From Bacillota bacterium (GTDB lineage: Bacteria; Bacillota_E; Symbiobacteriia; Symbiobacteriales; Symbiobacteriaceae), in contig QGVE01000044.1 of assembly GCA_003242675.1 (NCBI GenBank), forward strand, positions 1-19,303: a stretch of 19,303 nucleotides of DNA, written 5' to 3'. The notes beneath the pieces were generated by a model. The model was not told where the DNA came from. It did no database searches and was given only the letters and a program-made list of their open reading frames with translations. Of the stretch, positions 1 through 7,277 are shown piece after piece (the first letter of the stretch is position 1; each line of letters starts with the position of its first letter). A program made the translations under genes and the position numbers.

Positions 1-9
1 CTCCGGGGG

Positions 10-113
10 GTTGACGCGCAAAACCTGCGCCTGGCTGTGGCTCGGAGGTGCAGGTCTTGCGCGGCAGGAGTGGAGTTCCACGGCGTTGACGCGCAGAACC
101 TGCGATCGGCTGT
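10..113. repeat. Three-copy alternating short repeat downstream of the propeller gene
   Basis: A 29-base unit at 10-38 recurs at 85-113 with 25 of 29 bases identical and an offset of exactly 75 bases. Between them, at 50-63, lies an inverted 14-base copy (GCAGGTCTTGCGCG) that pairs 13/14 with unit 1 and 12/14 with unit 3. Two mutually exclusive hairpins are therefore possible. Each direct copy also holds a small dyad, GCGCA-N5-TGCGC in the first. Read on the minus strand, both direct copies encode QVLRVN, which resembles LQVRTLN at the C-terminus of the neighbouring gene. Function unknown. Confidence 0.6.
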
Positions 114-1633
114 CAGCGGTTCAGCGTACGCACCTGCAGCCCTGCTGGGGTCAGGAGCAGCAAGTGCTCTCCCGATGCGGTCGCGTCAACGGGAATCTCG
201 GAGAGCCGCTCGGCGTGGCGCTGATTGCCGCTGGGGTCGATGGCCCAGACCGCCGCGCCCTGATCCGCCGCGGCCACGACCACGACCAGCTCACCGGCAG
301 CAGAACCCGATGCCCGCACGATGCTTCCTTCCGTCAGTTCCGCCACCCAGACCGGGATGCCGCCGTCAGTCAGCACCCGCGCGGCCTGCCGGGAGTTCCA
401 CGCCAGCACGCTCCCCCCGCCGGCCAGGGCGCTCACCCGCGCTGGGGCGAACGGGAACCGCCAGCGCTCACTGCCGGACCGGTCGTACACCGCGCTGCCC
501 ACCGCCAGCAGCTGTCCGTCGCCGAGGAAGCCGAACCCCGCCCCTTCGGGCGCCACCGGCCGGTCGAGCTGCAGGGCGCCGTCCGCAGCGTAGATCCGCA
601 GCCTGGCGTCCGGGGGCGAGCCCGTGAGCAGGGCCAGGGCGCCGTCCGGCGCGAGGGCCAGGGCCTGCGGCTGAAGCCCGGGAAGGGTCCACACCCGCGC
701 ACCCCCATCGTAGACCTCCACGCCGTGGGCATCCGCCACGGCCGCGCGGTCGCCGCCCACCGCCACCAGCGCCGGAAACGCATCCAGCCGGACCGATCCG
801 GCAGGCTTACCCTCCGCCGTAAGCCGGATCAGCGCGTCGGCGGCCACGACGGCAGACTCGCCGGCCGGCCCGACGGCCACCGCGACCGCCCCCGGCTCCA
901 CCGGGGACTCGGAGACCAGGTTGCCGAACTCGTCCACGACCTGCACCGACAGACGCTTGATCACGGCCACGTTCCCATTGGGCAGCGGGTGCAGGTCCAG
1001 CACATCGGGAACGGCCCCCATCGTCAGCGCGGCCCCATCCTCCTCCGCCGCGGCTTCGGCGGACTCACTGCCGCTCGTATCCTGTGCGCGCACGGTAAAT
1101 ACCGCTCCGCGCTCCTCGCTGACCGGTGCCGGAAGTTCGGCTACGCTGAGGGTCAGCCTCACGGGTGCGAGGGTCAAGGCCCGGGGCTCAAGCGCACGAG
1201 GCGGTTCAGACTTCGAGGTGACGCTGAGGTCAGCCTGCACGGGACTGCCGGCCCCGGACTCCGCCGGGACGGCCCTGATCCTCAGCCCGTCGCCACGATC
1301 CGCCTCTCCGGGCGCGGCTCCCGCGGCGCCGGGCGCACTCTCCTGCGCCGCCATGAGGGCCGCATCGGGTGCGGAACCGCTCTGAGGCGGATTCATGAAG
1401 ACCCGCGGCCAGAGGTTGACGGCCAGCACGAAGGCGGCGGCCGCCGCAGCCACCCAGTAGGCGGGCCGGAAGCGCCTCGGGGGAGCGGAGACAGGGGTGG
1501 CCTCAGGACCTTCCTCCCGGGCGATGCGCTCCAGGACCGTCCGGTGCATCTCCGGGGTGAAGGTCCAGCCTGCAAGCGACCGGTCGAACTCTTCCTTGAT
1601 CCACTGCCGCAGCTCCTTGTCGGCGTCGCTCAC
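113..1633 (-). CDS. Putative membrane-anchored anti-sigma factor with C-terminal propeller
   Basis: This 506-residue protein is encoded directly after the ECF sigma gene. Its GTG start overlaps the sigma stop by four bases (GTGA) and sits behind an AAAGGGGG site, so the two are translationally coupled. Residues 1-50 are a charged, presumably cytoplasmic segment. Residues 58-76 form the only clear membrane helix. Residues 80-205 are an Ala/Pro/Glu-rich linker. Residues 211-506 contain about eight imperfect repeats of roughly 36 residues with small/hydrophobic strands and DG or GG turns (for example ALALAPDGALALLTG), resembling WD40 or PQQ-like propeller blades. No H-x3-C-x2-C zinc anti-sigma motif is present. 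The anti-sigma role rests on operon position and topology. A plain membrane-linked sensor or structural protein is the alternative. The sequence just past the stop repeats a C-terminal-like motif. Confidence 0.75.
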   Translation of the reverse strand: MSDADKELRQWIKEEFDRSLAGWTFTPEMHRTVLERIAREEGPEATPVSAPPRRFRPAYWVAAAAAAFVLAVNLWPRVFMNPPQSGSAPDAALMAAQESAPGAAGAAPGEADRGDGLRIRAVPAESGAGSPVQADLSVTSKSEPPRALEPRALTLAPVRLTLSVAELPAPVSEERGAVFTVRAQDTSGSESAEAAAEEDGAALTMGAVPDVLDLHPLPNGNVAVIKRLSVQVVDEFGNLVSESPVEPGAVAVAVGPAGESAVVAADALIRLTAEGKPAGSVRLDAFPALVAVGGDRAAVADAHGVEVYDGGARVWTLPGLQPQALALAPDGALALLTGSPPDARLRIYAADGALQLDRPVAPEGAGFGFLGDGQLLAVGSAVYDRSGSERWRFPFAPARVSALAGGGSVLAWNSRQAARVLTDGGIPVWVAELTEGSIVRASGSAAGELVVVVAAADQGAAVWAIDPSGNQRHAERLSEIPVDATASGEHLLLLTPAGLQVRTLNR

Positions 1634-2190
1634 CGGGCCACACCCCCTTTCTCCAGCATCTGCTTCAGCATGCTCCGCGCGCGGAACAGGCGGGTCTTGA
1701 CGGTGTTCTCGTTCTGACCGAGCACCTCGGCGATTTCCAACGTGGAGAGGTCGTGGTAGTAGTACAGTATGATCACTTCCCGGTAGGCGTCGGCGAGCTG
1801 CATCACGCAGTCCATCAGCCGCTCCCGCTGGTCGCTGAGGACGACCGCCTCCTCGGGGTCGTCCCGGGAGGTGTCGGGTTTCACGGGCGTGCCGGCCGAC
1901 CGGGGATCGTCCGTCGGCAGCAGCCGCTTCCACCATGCGCTGCGGGCCTTGTCACGGCACAGGTTGACCGTGATGCGGTACAGCCAGGTGTAGACCGAGC
2001 TCTCGCCGCGGAAGGACTCCCAGTTCCGGTAGGCCTTGATGAAGACCTCCTGGGCCACGTCCTCGGCGAGGTGCCGGTCTTTCAGATATGAATAGGCCAG
2101 ATGGAGAACCTTCGTGCCATACTCCCGCATCAGGTGGTCGATCGCGGCCGTTCGATCGGCGGGCAGGGCTGCCCTATCGGACTGCGACAT
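1630..2190 (-). CDS. ECF-family RNA polymerase sigma factor
   Basis: This 186-residue protein is a sigma-70 factor of the extracytoplasmic-function group, which directs RNA polymerase to stress- or envelope-responsive promoters. Region 2 spans about residues 16-85, including DVAQEVFIKAYRNWESF and SSVYTWLYRITVNLCRDKAR, the -10-binding and melting helices. Region 4 spans about 122-178, with the helix-turn-helix STLEIAEVLGQNENTVKTRL that contacts the -35 element. A linker of about 35 residues separates them, and the length is normal for RpoE/SigW-like factors. The ATG start has GGGAG upstream. The downstream gene overlaps by four bases and encodes a membrane protein, the usual arrangement of a sigma with its anti-sigma. 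An ECF-like promoter at 2229-2255 suggests autoregulation. The signal sensed cannot be read from the sequence. Confidence 0.95.
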   Translation of the reverse strand: MSQSDRAALPADRTAAIDHLMREYGTKVLHLAYSYLKDRHLAEDVAQEVFIKAYRNWESFRGESSVYTWLYRITVNLCRDKARSAWWKRLLPTDDPRSAGTPVKPDTSRDDPEEAVVLSDQRERLMDCVMQLADAYREVIILYYYHDLSTLEIAEVLGQNENTVKTRLFRARSMLKQMLEKGGVAR

Positions 2191-2228
2191 CCGGGCGTCT
2201 CCCTTCGGGTGGATCGAATCCGTTGTTT

Positions 2229-2255
2229 GACGAAGGTTTACGCCGCGCAGTTGCC
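2229..2255 (-). promoter_or_regulatory. Candidate ECF-type promoter of the sigma operon
   Basis: On the minus strand, GGCAACT (2249-2255) is followed after exactly 16 bases by CGTC (2229-2232), about 40 bases before the sigma ATG. An AAC-type -35 with a CGTC -10 at this spacing is the general form of ECF sigma promoters (RpoE/SigW-like). The site matches a pattern only and has not been compared with other targets of this sigma. Confidence 0.45.
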
Positions 2256-2402
2256 CCGCACCTGCCTCAGCCGCTCTTTCACCGAGACAGACGGGGGCAG
2301 CCAGCCGTCCCGTTTCATTCTTGCCCGCCGGCCCGGGCAGGAATCTTGCGGCAGCCCGGCAAACTGTTAACGAGATGAACTATTTTGCGAGGGGGAGTGC
2401 GC

Positions 2403-4478
2403 GTGACCACCCGCCGCAGGCTTCAGGCCGAAGATCTGCTCGCCATCAAGCTGGCCGGGGACTGCCAGATCTCCCCGGACGGCACGCGCGTCGCCTACGT
2501 GCTCCAGGAGATCGACAAGCAGAAGAACGAGTACACCTCTGCGATCTGGGTCGCGCGGGAAGGCGCGGCCCCCGTGCGCTTCACCGCCGGGCCCCGGGAC
2601 ACCCAGCCCCGCTGGTCGCCCGACGGCCGCCACCTGGTGTTCGTCTCCAACCGCAGCGGCTCGAACCAGCTCTGGCTGCTGTCCCTGGAGGGCGGCGAGG
2701 CCCGGCAGCTCACCCGGATCAAGGGCGGCGTCCAGGACCCCGTCTGGAGCCCGGACGGCCGCATGATCGCCTTCACGGCCAACCTGACCGAGGCCGGAAT
2801 CCGGCCCGAGGACGAGCGCGACGAGGAGCAGGACCTGTATCGGAAGTACACCCGGGACGTCCGGATCATCACGCGGCTTTACTACAAGCTGGATGGCGTG
2901 GGCTTCTTCACCGACGAGCGCAAGCACGTCTGCGTGGTGGACACCGAGGGCGGCGAGCCCCGGCAGCTCACCTTCGGCGACTACAACCACGTGGACCTCA
3001 GCTGGACCCCTGACGGCCAGGGACTGCTCTTTGCCGCCAACCGGCGGGAAGACCGGGACTGGTACCCCGGCCACGTCGACCTGTGGTACCTGCCTCTGCC
3101 GGCTTCCGGGGAGCGGGGCGAACCGGTGCGGCTCACCCCGGGCGACGGCCGGTTTACCTGCAGCTCGCCCGCGCCCTCGCCCGACGGGCGGCTGGTCGCC
3201 TTCCTGGCCAGCGACCCCGCCGAGTCGGGCTACGGCCTCACCTGCCTCTACGTGCTGGACCGGTCCACCGGCGAGATCCGCCGGCTCGCGGCGGATCTCG
3301 ACCGGCCCTTCGGCAACGAGGCCCTCTCAGACCTGGTCCCGCCCGCCGGGGCCCGGCTCCGGTGGTCGCCGGACGGCCGGTGGATCTACGGCCTCGTCTC
3401 CGACGGCGGCCAGGTGCACCTGGTGAAGGTCGACGCACAGACAGGCGAAGTGGTGCCGGTGACCGGCGGCGACCGGGTTACCTACGCGTTCTCGCTGAGC
3501 CGGGACGGACGCCGCGGGGCCCTGGCCTACGCCACGCCCCGCTCCCCCGGGGATGTCTACCTCGCCTGCCTGGACGAGCCGGAGCCGGCCCCGGCCGTGC
3601 CGGCGGCCGGGACGGTGCTGAGGGGCGGCGGCGTGCGCGAGGTGCGCCTCACGGCGCACAACGACGGGCTGCTGGGCGAGCTGGAGCTGACGGTTCCCGA
3701 GCGGTTCCAGGTGACGGCGGGCGAAGGCGAACCGGTGGTGGACGCCTGGATCCTGCCGCCCGCCGGCCGGGAGGAAGGCAAGAAGTACCCCGCCGTGCTG
3801 GAGATCCACGGCGGGCCCATGGCGATGTACGGCGCGAACTTCTTCTTCGAGTTCCACTGGCTGGCCGCGCAGGGGTACGCGGTCGTCTACTCCAATCCCC
3901 GGGGCTCGCAGGGGTATGGCCACGACTTCTGCCGCGTCATCCGCGCCGATTGGGGCAACCGCGACTACGCCGACGTCATGGCCGTCATCGAGGCCGCGGT
4001 GGAGCGCTTCCCCTACATCGACGGCGACCGGCTGGGCGTCGCCGGGGGATCGTACGGCGGCTTCATGGTCAACTGGATCGTCAGCCACACCGACCGCTTC
4101 CGGGCCGCGGTCACGATGCGGTCGGTCGTGAACCGCTGGTCGGCGATGGGCACCTCGGACCTCGGCTACGACCGGCTGCGCCAGTTCGGCGTGGAGAACT
4201 GGTGGGAGGTGGACAACCTGGGCCCCTTCCTCAAGCAGTCGCCGCTGGTGCACGCCTCGCGCATCAACACCCCGCTGCTCATCGAGCACCAGGAGAACGA
4301 CATGCGCTGCCCCATCGACCAGGCGGAGCAGCTCTACGCGGCCCTGAAGTACCAGCGCAAGACGGTGAAGTTCGTCCGGTACCCGGGCGAGTCCCACGGC
4401 ATGAGCCGCAGCGGCAAGCCCTGGCACCGGGTCCACCGGCTGAAGATGATCGCGGAGTGGTTCGCGGAATATCTGTAG
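2403..4478 (+). CDS. S9-family prolyl oligopeptidase / acylaminoacyl peptidase
   Basis: This 691-residue serine peptidase of the prolyl oligopeptidase family would cleave short peptides or remove blocked N-terminal residues. Residues 1 to about 400 carry TolB/WD40-type propeller repeats (ISPDGTRVAYV, WSPDGRHLVFVSNR, WSPDGRMIAF, WTPDGQGLLF), which gate access to the active site. From about 440 an alpha/beta-hydrolase domain follows: an oxyanion segment near LEIHGGPMAMYG, nucleophile Ser550 in GGSYGGFM, Asp633 in ENDMRCP and His665 in ESHGMSR, giving a complete triad. There is no signal peptide, so it is probably cytoplasmic. GTG at 2403 is chosen because GAGGGGGAG lies about six bases before it; TTG at 2385 has no such site. 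It is transcribed divergently from the sigma operon and appears monocistronic, with a terminator close behind. Confidence 0.95.
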   Translation: MTTRRRLQAEDLLAIKLAGDCQISPDGTRVAYVLQEIDKQKNEYTSAIWVAREGAAPVRFTAGPRDTQPRWSPDGRHLVFVSNRSGSNQLWLLSLEGGEARQLTRIKGGVQDPVWSPDGRMIAFTANLTEAGIRPEDERDEEQDLYRKYTRDVRIITRLYYKLDGVGFFTDERKHVCVVDTEGGEPRQLTFGDYNHVDLSWTPDGQGLLFAANRREDRDWYPGHVDLWYLPLPASGERGEPVRLTPGDGRFTCSSPAPSPDGRLVAFLASDPAESGYGLTCLYVLDRSTGEIRRLAADLDRPFGNEALSDLVPPAGARLRWSPDGRWIYGLVSDGGQVHLVKVDAQTGEVVPVTGGDRVTYAFSLSRDGRRGALAYATPRSPGDVYLACLDEPEPAPAVPAAGTVLRGGGVREVRLTAHNDGLLGELELTVPERFQVTAGEGEPVVDAWILPPAGREEGKKYPAVLEIHGGPMAMYGANFFFEFHWLAAQGYAVVYSNPRGSQGYGHDFCRVIRADWGNRDYADVMAVIEAAVERFPYIDGDRLGVAGGSYGGFMVNWIVSHTDRFRAAVTMRSVVNRWSAMGTSDLGYDRLRQFGVENWWEVDNLGPFLKQSPLVHASRINTPLLIEHQENDMRCPIDQAEQLYAALKYQRKTVKFVRYPGESHGMSRSGKPWHRVHRLKMIAEWFAEYL

Positions 4479-4486
4479 GCGCGGAA

Positions 4487-4527
4487 CACCCCCGGCCGGG
4501 GCCCACCGGCCGGGGGTGACTCGTTTC
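4487..4527 (+). terminator. Hairpin terminator after the S9 peptidase
   Basis: A perfect 13-bp stem (4487-4499 with 4506-4518) has a 6-base loop and is followed by ACTCGTTTCT. It begins eight bases after the peptidase stop. The T tract is short, but stem strength and position between converging genes support a terminator. It may also act on the minus-strand thioesterase gene. Confidence 0.8.
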
Positions 4528-4534
4528 TCCGCCT

Positions 4535-4975
4535 TTACCCTGCGGGCTCGGGCCCGTCGACCTCCGGGATCATCGCCGTGCGCGCGCCGGGGCGCGGCGG
4601 CTCGGCCCCGCGCTTCACGTAGAACGTCGCCAGCCCCTTGGCCACCAGGGTTCCCTGGAGGTCCTCGATCTCCACCTCGCCCACGGCGGTGGTGCGGCCG
4701 ACGTGCAGGGCCCGGGCGCGGGCGACCAGGTCGCCGCGGCCGGGGGCGATGAAGTTCATCTTGAGCTCGATCGTCATGATCACGTCGCCCGGCTGCAGCG
4801 CGCTGCGCAGGGCCGTGCCCAAAGCCGCGTCGGCCAGCGTGCAGAGCGCGCCGCCGTGCACGATGCCCATGTTGTTCAGCGTGTGCTCGCTGGCCGGCAT
4901 GCGCACGGTGCTCCGGCCGTGGCCCGCCTCGAGGACCTGCGCGCCGATCACCTCACGGAACGGAATGCGGACCAT
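4535..4975 (-). CDS. PaaI/YdiI-like hotdog-fold thioesterase
   Basis: This 146-residue protein is a hotdog-fold acyl-CoA thioesterase of the PaaI/YdiI type, which hydrolyses acyl- or aryl-CoA thioesters in the cytoplasm. The family signature is clear: HTLNNMGIVHGGALCTLADA, with the HGG turn at residues 40-42 and an acidic residue (Asp49) on the following helix where the catalytic carboxylate lies. Later strands (TIELKMNFIAPGRGDLVARA) are typical. The tail after residue 122 is Pro/Gly-rich and probably disordered. An upstream ATG at 5023 would add 16 residues, but it falls inside the -10 box of a good promoter. ATG at 4975 has GGGGAGAGG seven bases before it, so 4975 is preferred. The substrate is unknown, and the neighbours do not point to a pathway. 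Confidence 0.9.
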   Translation of the reverse strand: MVRIPFREVIGAQVLEAGHGRSTVRMPASEHTLNNMGIVHGGALCTLADAALGTALRSALQPGDVIMTIELKMNFIAPGRGDLVARARALHVGRTTAVGEVEIEDLQGTLVAKGLATFYVKRGAEPPRPGARTAMIPEVDGPEPAG

Positions 4976-5021
4976 CCCGCGGCCTCTCCCCTTCGGAATA
5001 ACACTGGAACGTACAGGTTTC

Positions 5022-5051
5022 ATGATACCGTCCCAGGCGCGCCGCTGACAA
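5022..5051 (-). promoter_or_regulatory. Sigma-A-type promoter of the thioesterase gene
   Basis: TTGTCA (5046-5051) and TATCAT (5022-5027), each 5/6 to consensus, are separated by 18 bases on the minus strand. Transcription would start near 5015, giving a leader of about 40 bases before ATG 4975. The upstream ATG at 5021-5023 overlaps the -10 box, which argues against its use. Confidence 0.6.
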
Positions 5052-5063
5052 TTGTGCGGTCTC

Positions 5064-5091
5064 GCGACAAAGCCAGGGCGAGGGCCCTGGC
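5064..5091 (-). terminator. Probable terminator of the rnf operon
   Basis: An 8-bp perfect stem, GCCAGGGC (5072-5079) with GCCCTGGC (5084-5091), has a 4-base loop. On the minus strand it is followed by TTTGTC. It lies about 55 bases past the last gene of the operon. The T run is short, so strength is uncertain. Confidence 0.5.
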
Positions 5092-5092
5092 C

Positions 5093-5171
5093 TCAGCACA
5101 GCATGGAGTCCGGCCCGCCTCCGCTGCCGCCGGGGGCCCCGGCTTCAGCGCAGTATGGCATCCGGCCCGCC
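5093..5171. repeat. Tandem duplication of a gene tail
   Basis: The 27 bases at 5145-5171, which include the stop and last codons of the Gx/NusG II fusion gene, recur at 5093-5119 with 23 of 27 identical and an offset of 52 bases. On the minus strand the gene ends GGGPDAILR-stop. The downstream copy reads GGGPDSMLC-stop in another frame. The second copy is non-coding as the gene now stands. Confidence 0.7.
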
Positions 5172-6098
5172 GCCGTTTTCGCCGGCCACCCGGACCACCA
5201 CCCGGTACGGCACGCAGACGATCATGTCGCCCGGGGCGGAGATCCAGCCGGTCAGCACGCAGACCTTATCCGGGCAGTCCGCCTCGCGCACCCGCACCGC
5301 CCCGCCGGCCACCTCCACGACCATGTGCCCGCCGGCGACCTCGATGGGGTAGAGGCCGTTCCGGCCCAGGTCCAGGGTCAGCAGCGGCTCGCCCGCCACG
5401 GTCACCACGGCCTGCGCGGCCGCGGCGGGCGCGGAGGCCCGCCAGGCCCGTCCGAGGGCGAGGGCGGCGGCCAGGAGGGCCACGCCCCCGGCAAGGGCCA
5501 GGTCCGCGGGGCGTATGACCCTGTTCCGCGCGGACCCGGTGGCCGGTCGGACCCGGGAGGCGCCCGCCCCCTCCCCCGCGCCCGGCGCGCCGGCAGCCTC
5601 CAGCCGCCGCAGGAGCAGGGCCACGAGGCAGCCGGGGAGCAGGCCGACCGGGGGACCCAGGAGGAGCAGCAGCGGGAGCAGGAGCAGGACCCCGGGTGCG
5701 GCGGTGACAGCCGCGGCCGCCGCCAGCTGGCCCACGTGGTGGGCCACCGCCCCGGCGGCGCTCACGCCCGCCGGGCCGAAGCCCCGGGTGCGGGCGAGGG
5801 CGGCCATCGCCGCCCACGCGAGAAACCCGCCCGCGCCGCCCACGAAGAACGCCGGGCCCAGCAGCGTGCCGGCGAAGAGCTGCGCCAGGAGAAAGCGGGC
5901 GAGCCAGACCAGAAAACCCGCCGCCGGGCCGTCCAGGGCGAGGGCGGCGAGCGTGGCCGCGTTGGCCAGCCCCCAGCGCACCCCGGGAACCGGGGCCGGG
6001 GGCGGCAGCTGGCGCTCCAGGAGCGCCAGGGCGAGTCCGACGGCCGTAAGGAGCCCGAGCCGGGTCAGCTGCCGGGTGCGGAAGCGCCCCTGCGTCAT
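5145..6098 (-). CDS. Gx transporter domain fused to NusG domain II
   Basis: This is a 317-residue two-domain membrane protein. Residues 1 to about 165 are five or six hydrophobic segments of the Gx transporter family (often labelled heptaprenyl diphosphate synthase component I), a small integral membrane domain of uncertain substrate. A Gly/Ala/Arg linker covers 166-198. A further membrane helix spans 199-217. Residues 225-305 are a NusG domain II (KOW-less, not the elongation factor) with the conserved DCPDKVC cysteines (275, 280) and Cys295 in DMIVCVPYRV, predicted outside the membrane. These two domains are commonly separate neighbouring genes beside apbE in Clostridia. Here they are one protein, with Gx first. 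The gene begins one base after apbE behind GGGGGAGGGG and ends the operon. An accessory role in extracytoplasmic flavin or quinone redox is inferred from context. Confidence 0.85.
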   Translation of the reverse strand: MTQGRFRTRQLTRLGLLTAVGLALALLERQLPPPAPVPGVRWGLANAATLAALALDGPAAGFLVWLARFLLAQLFAGTLLGPAFFVGGAGGFLAWAAMAALARTRGFGPAGVSAAGAVAHHVGQLAAAAAVTAAPGVLLLLPLLLLLGPPVGLLPGCLVALLLRRLEAAGAPGAGEGAGASRVRPATGSARNRVIRPADLALAGGVALLAAALALGRAWRASAPAAAAQAVVTVAGEPLLTLDLGRNGLYPIEVAGGHMVVEVAGGAVRVREADCPDKVCVLTGWISAPGDMIVCVPYRVVVRVAGENGGGPDAILR

Positions 6099-6099
6099 C

Positions 6100-7242
6100 C
6101 TACCCCTCCCCCGGCGCCAGCTGGGCCCGCTCCGCCATCCCCGGGGTCATGCGCACCACGCCGTCCGCGCTCACCAGCAGCCCCTCCACGCCGTGCTCCA
6201 CCAGGAAGCGGTACCCCTCCTCCATGCCCAGCACGAAGGCGGCGGTGGCGTAGGCGTCGGCCAGCTCGCCCCGCGGGGCGACGACGGTCACGCTGGCCAT
6301 GCCCGCGGCCGGGAAGCCCGTCTGCGGATCGAGGATGTGATGGTAGCGCACCCCGTCCACTTCGAACTCGCGCTGGTAATCCCCCGCCGTGTCCGCGAAG
6401 CCGCCGTCCAGCGAGAGCGTGGCGATGTAGCGCTGGGGGTCCCGGGGGTGCTGGACGGCGATCCGCCAGGGGCCGCCGCCGGGCCGCTCGCCCAGCAGCG
6501 CGATGCTGCCCCCCAGCTGCACCAGGGCCGCCCGGGCGCCGGCCCGCTCGAGCTCATCCCGCACCAGGCGGGCGGCGTAGCCCTTGGCCACGGCGCCGAA
6601 ATCCAGGCGCATCCCGGGCCGGGCGAGGAACAGCGTCCCCGCCGCCGGATCGACGTGCAGCCCCCGCCAGTCCACCAGGGCCCGGGCAGCCTCCAGTTCG
6701 GCCGCGTCCGGCACCCGGCCCCCCTCGCCGAACCCCCAGGCCGCGGAGAGCGGCCCGATGGTCGGATCGAAGGCGCCGCCCGACGCCTTAGCCACCTGCA
6801 GGGCGATCTGCGCCAGCTCCAGGGTCTCCGGGGCCACGGCCACCGGCTCCATCCCGGCGGCCGCGCTGACGCGGGCGACGTCGCTGTCCGCCCGGCCGGG
6901 GTGCCAGAGCGCCTCCAGCCGATCGAGCAGTTCCATGGCGGCGTCCGCCGCGGCATCCGCCTCCCGCCCGCGGGCGTAGACCACGACCCGCACCGCCGTG
7001 TCCATCCGGATGGCGGTGCGCTCCACCCGCACCGTGCGGCCGCTCTGCCAGAGCGCCGCGCCCAGGACCGCGACGAGAAGCACGGCCGCGGCCCACAGGG
7101 CCGGGCGGAGCCCGCCCCGCGGCCAGCCGCCGCCGGGCGCGCGCTCCTGCCGCCGGCTCTCCTCCGGCCCGCTCCCCGGAAACCGCACCACCGTCGCCCG
7201 GCTCCCCGGGGACCGGGCGGACGGCGACCGCCTGCCGGACAC
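6100..7242 (-). CDS. apbE: FAD:protein FMN transferase (ApbE)
   Basis: This 380-residue flavin transferase uses FAD to attach FMN through a phosphoester bond to a threonine of target proteins, here most likely RnfD and RnfG from the same operon. A basic N-terminus and one membrane helix (about 47-65, no lipobox cysteine) place the enzyme outside the membrane. Family motifs appear in order: RMDTAVRVVVYA (79-90), AFDPTIGPLSAAWGF (157-171), DFGAVAKGYAARLV (214-227), VQLGGSIALLG (241-251, where GGN is commoner than GGS), DTAGDYQREFEVDGVRYHH (284-302), LDPQTGFPA and ADAYATAAFVLG (328-339), which bind Mg2+ and FAD. The GTG at 7242 is chosen for the GGGGGAGGGG site just upstream. The frame stays open further upstream, but that would overlap rnfB. 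Thirty-five bases separate it from rnfB. Confidence 0.95.
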   Translation of the reverse strand: MSGRRSPSARSPGSRATVVRFPGSGPEESRRQERAPGGGWPRGGLRPALWAAAVLLVAVLGAALWQSGRTVRVERTAIRMDTAVRVVVYARGREADAAADAAMELLDRLEALWHPGRADSDVARVSAAAGMEPVAVAPETLELAQIALQVAKASGGAFDPTIGPLSAAWGFGEGGRVPDAAELEAARALVDWRGLHVDPAAGTLFLARPGMRLDFGAVAKGYAARLVRDELERAGARAALVQLGGSIALLGERPGGGPWRIAVQHPRDPQRYIATLSLDGGFADTAGDYQREFEVDGVRYHHILDPQTGFPAAGMASVTVVAPRGELADAYATAAFVLGMEEGYRFLVEHGVEGLLVSADGVVRMTPGMAERAQLAPGEG

Positions 7243-7277
7243 GGCTGACCCCTCCCCCGCAAGTTTTGCGATTCCGC

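Noticed and set aside
10..113. Possible CRISPR fragment
   Set aside because: There are only two direct copies plus one inverted copy, no regular spacers and no cas genes.
11..1717. A plus-strand frame opposite the propeller gene
   Set aside because: The minus-strand frame has a coupled start, a membrane helix and regular repeats; the plus frame is a compositional shadow.
5145..5500. NusG transcription elongation factor
   Set aside because: Only the domain II with its cysteines is present, tied to membrane helices. The NGN and KOW domains of true NusG are absent.
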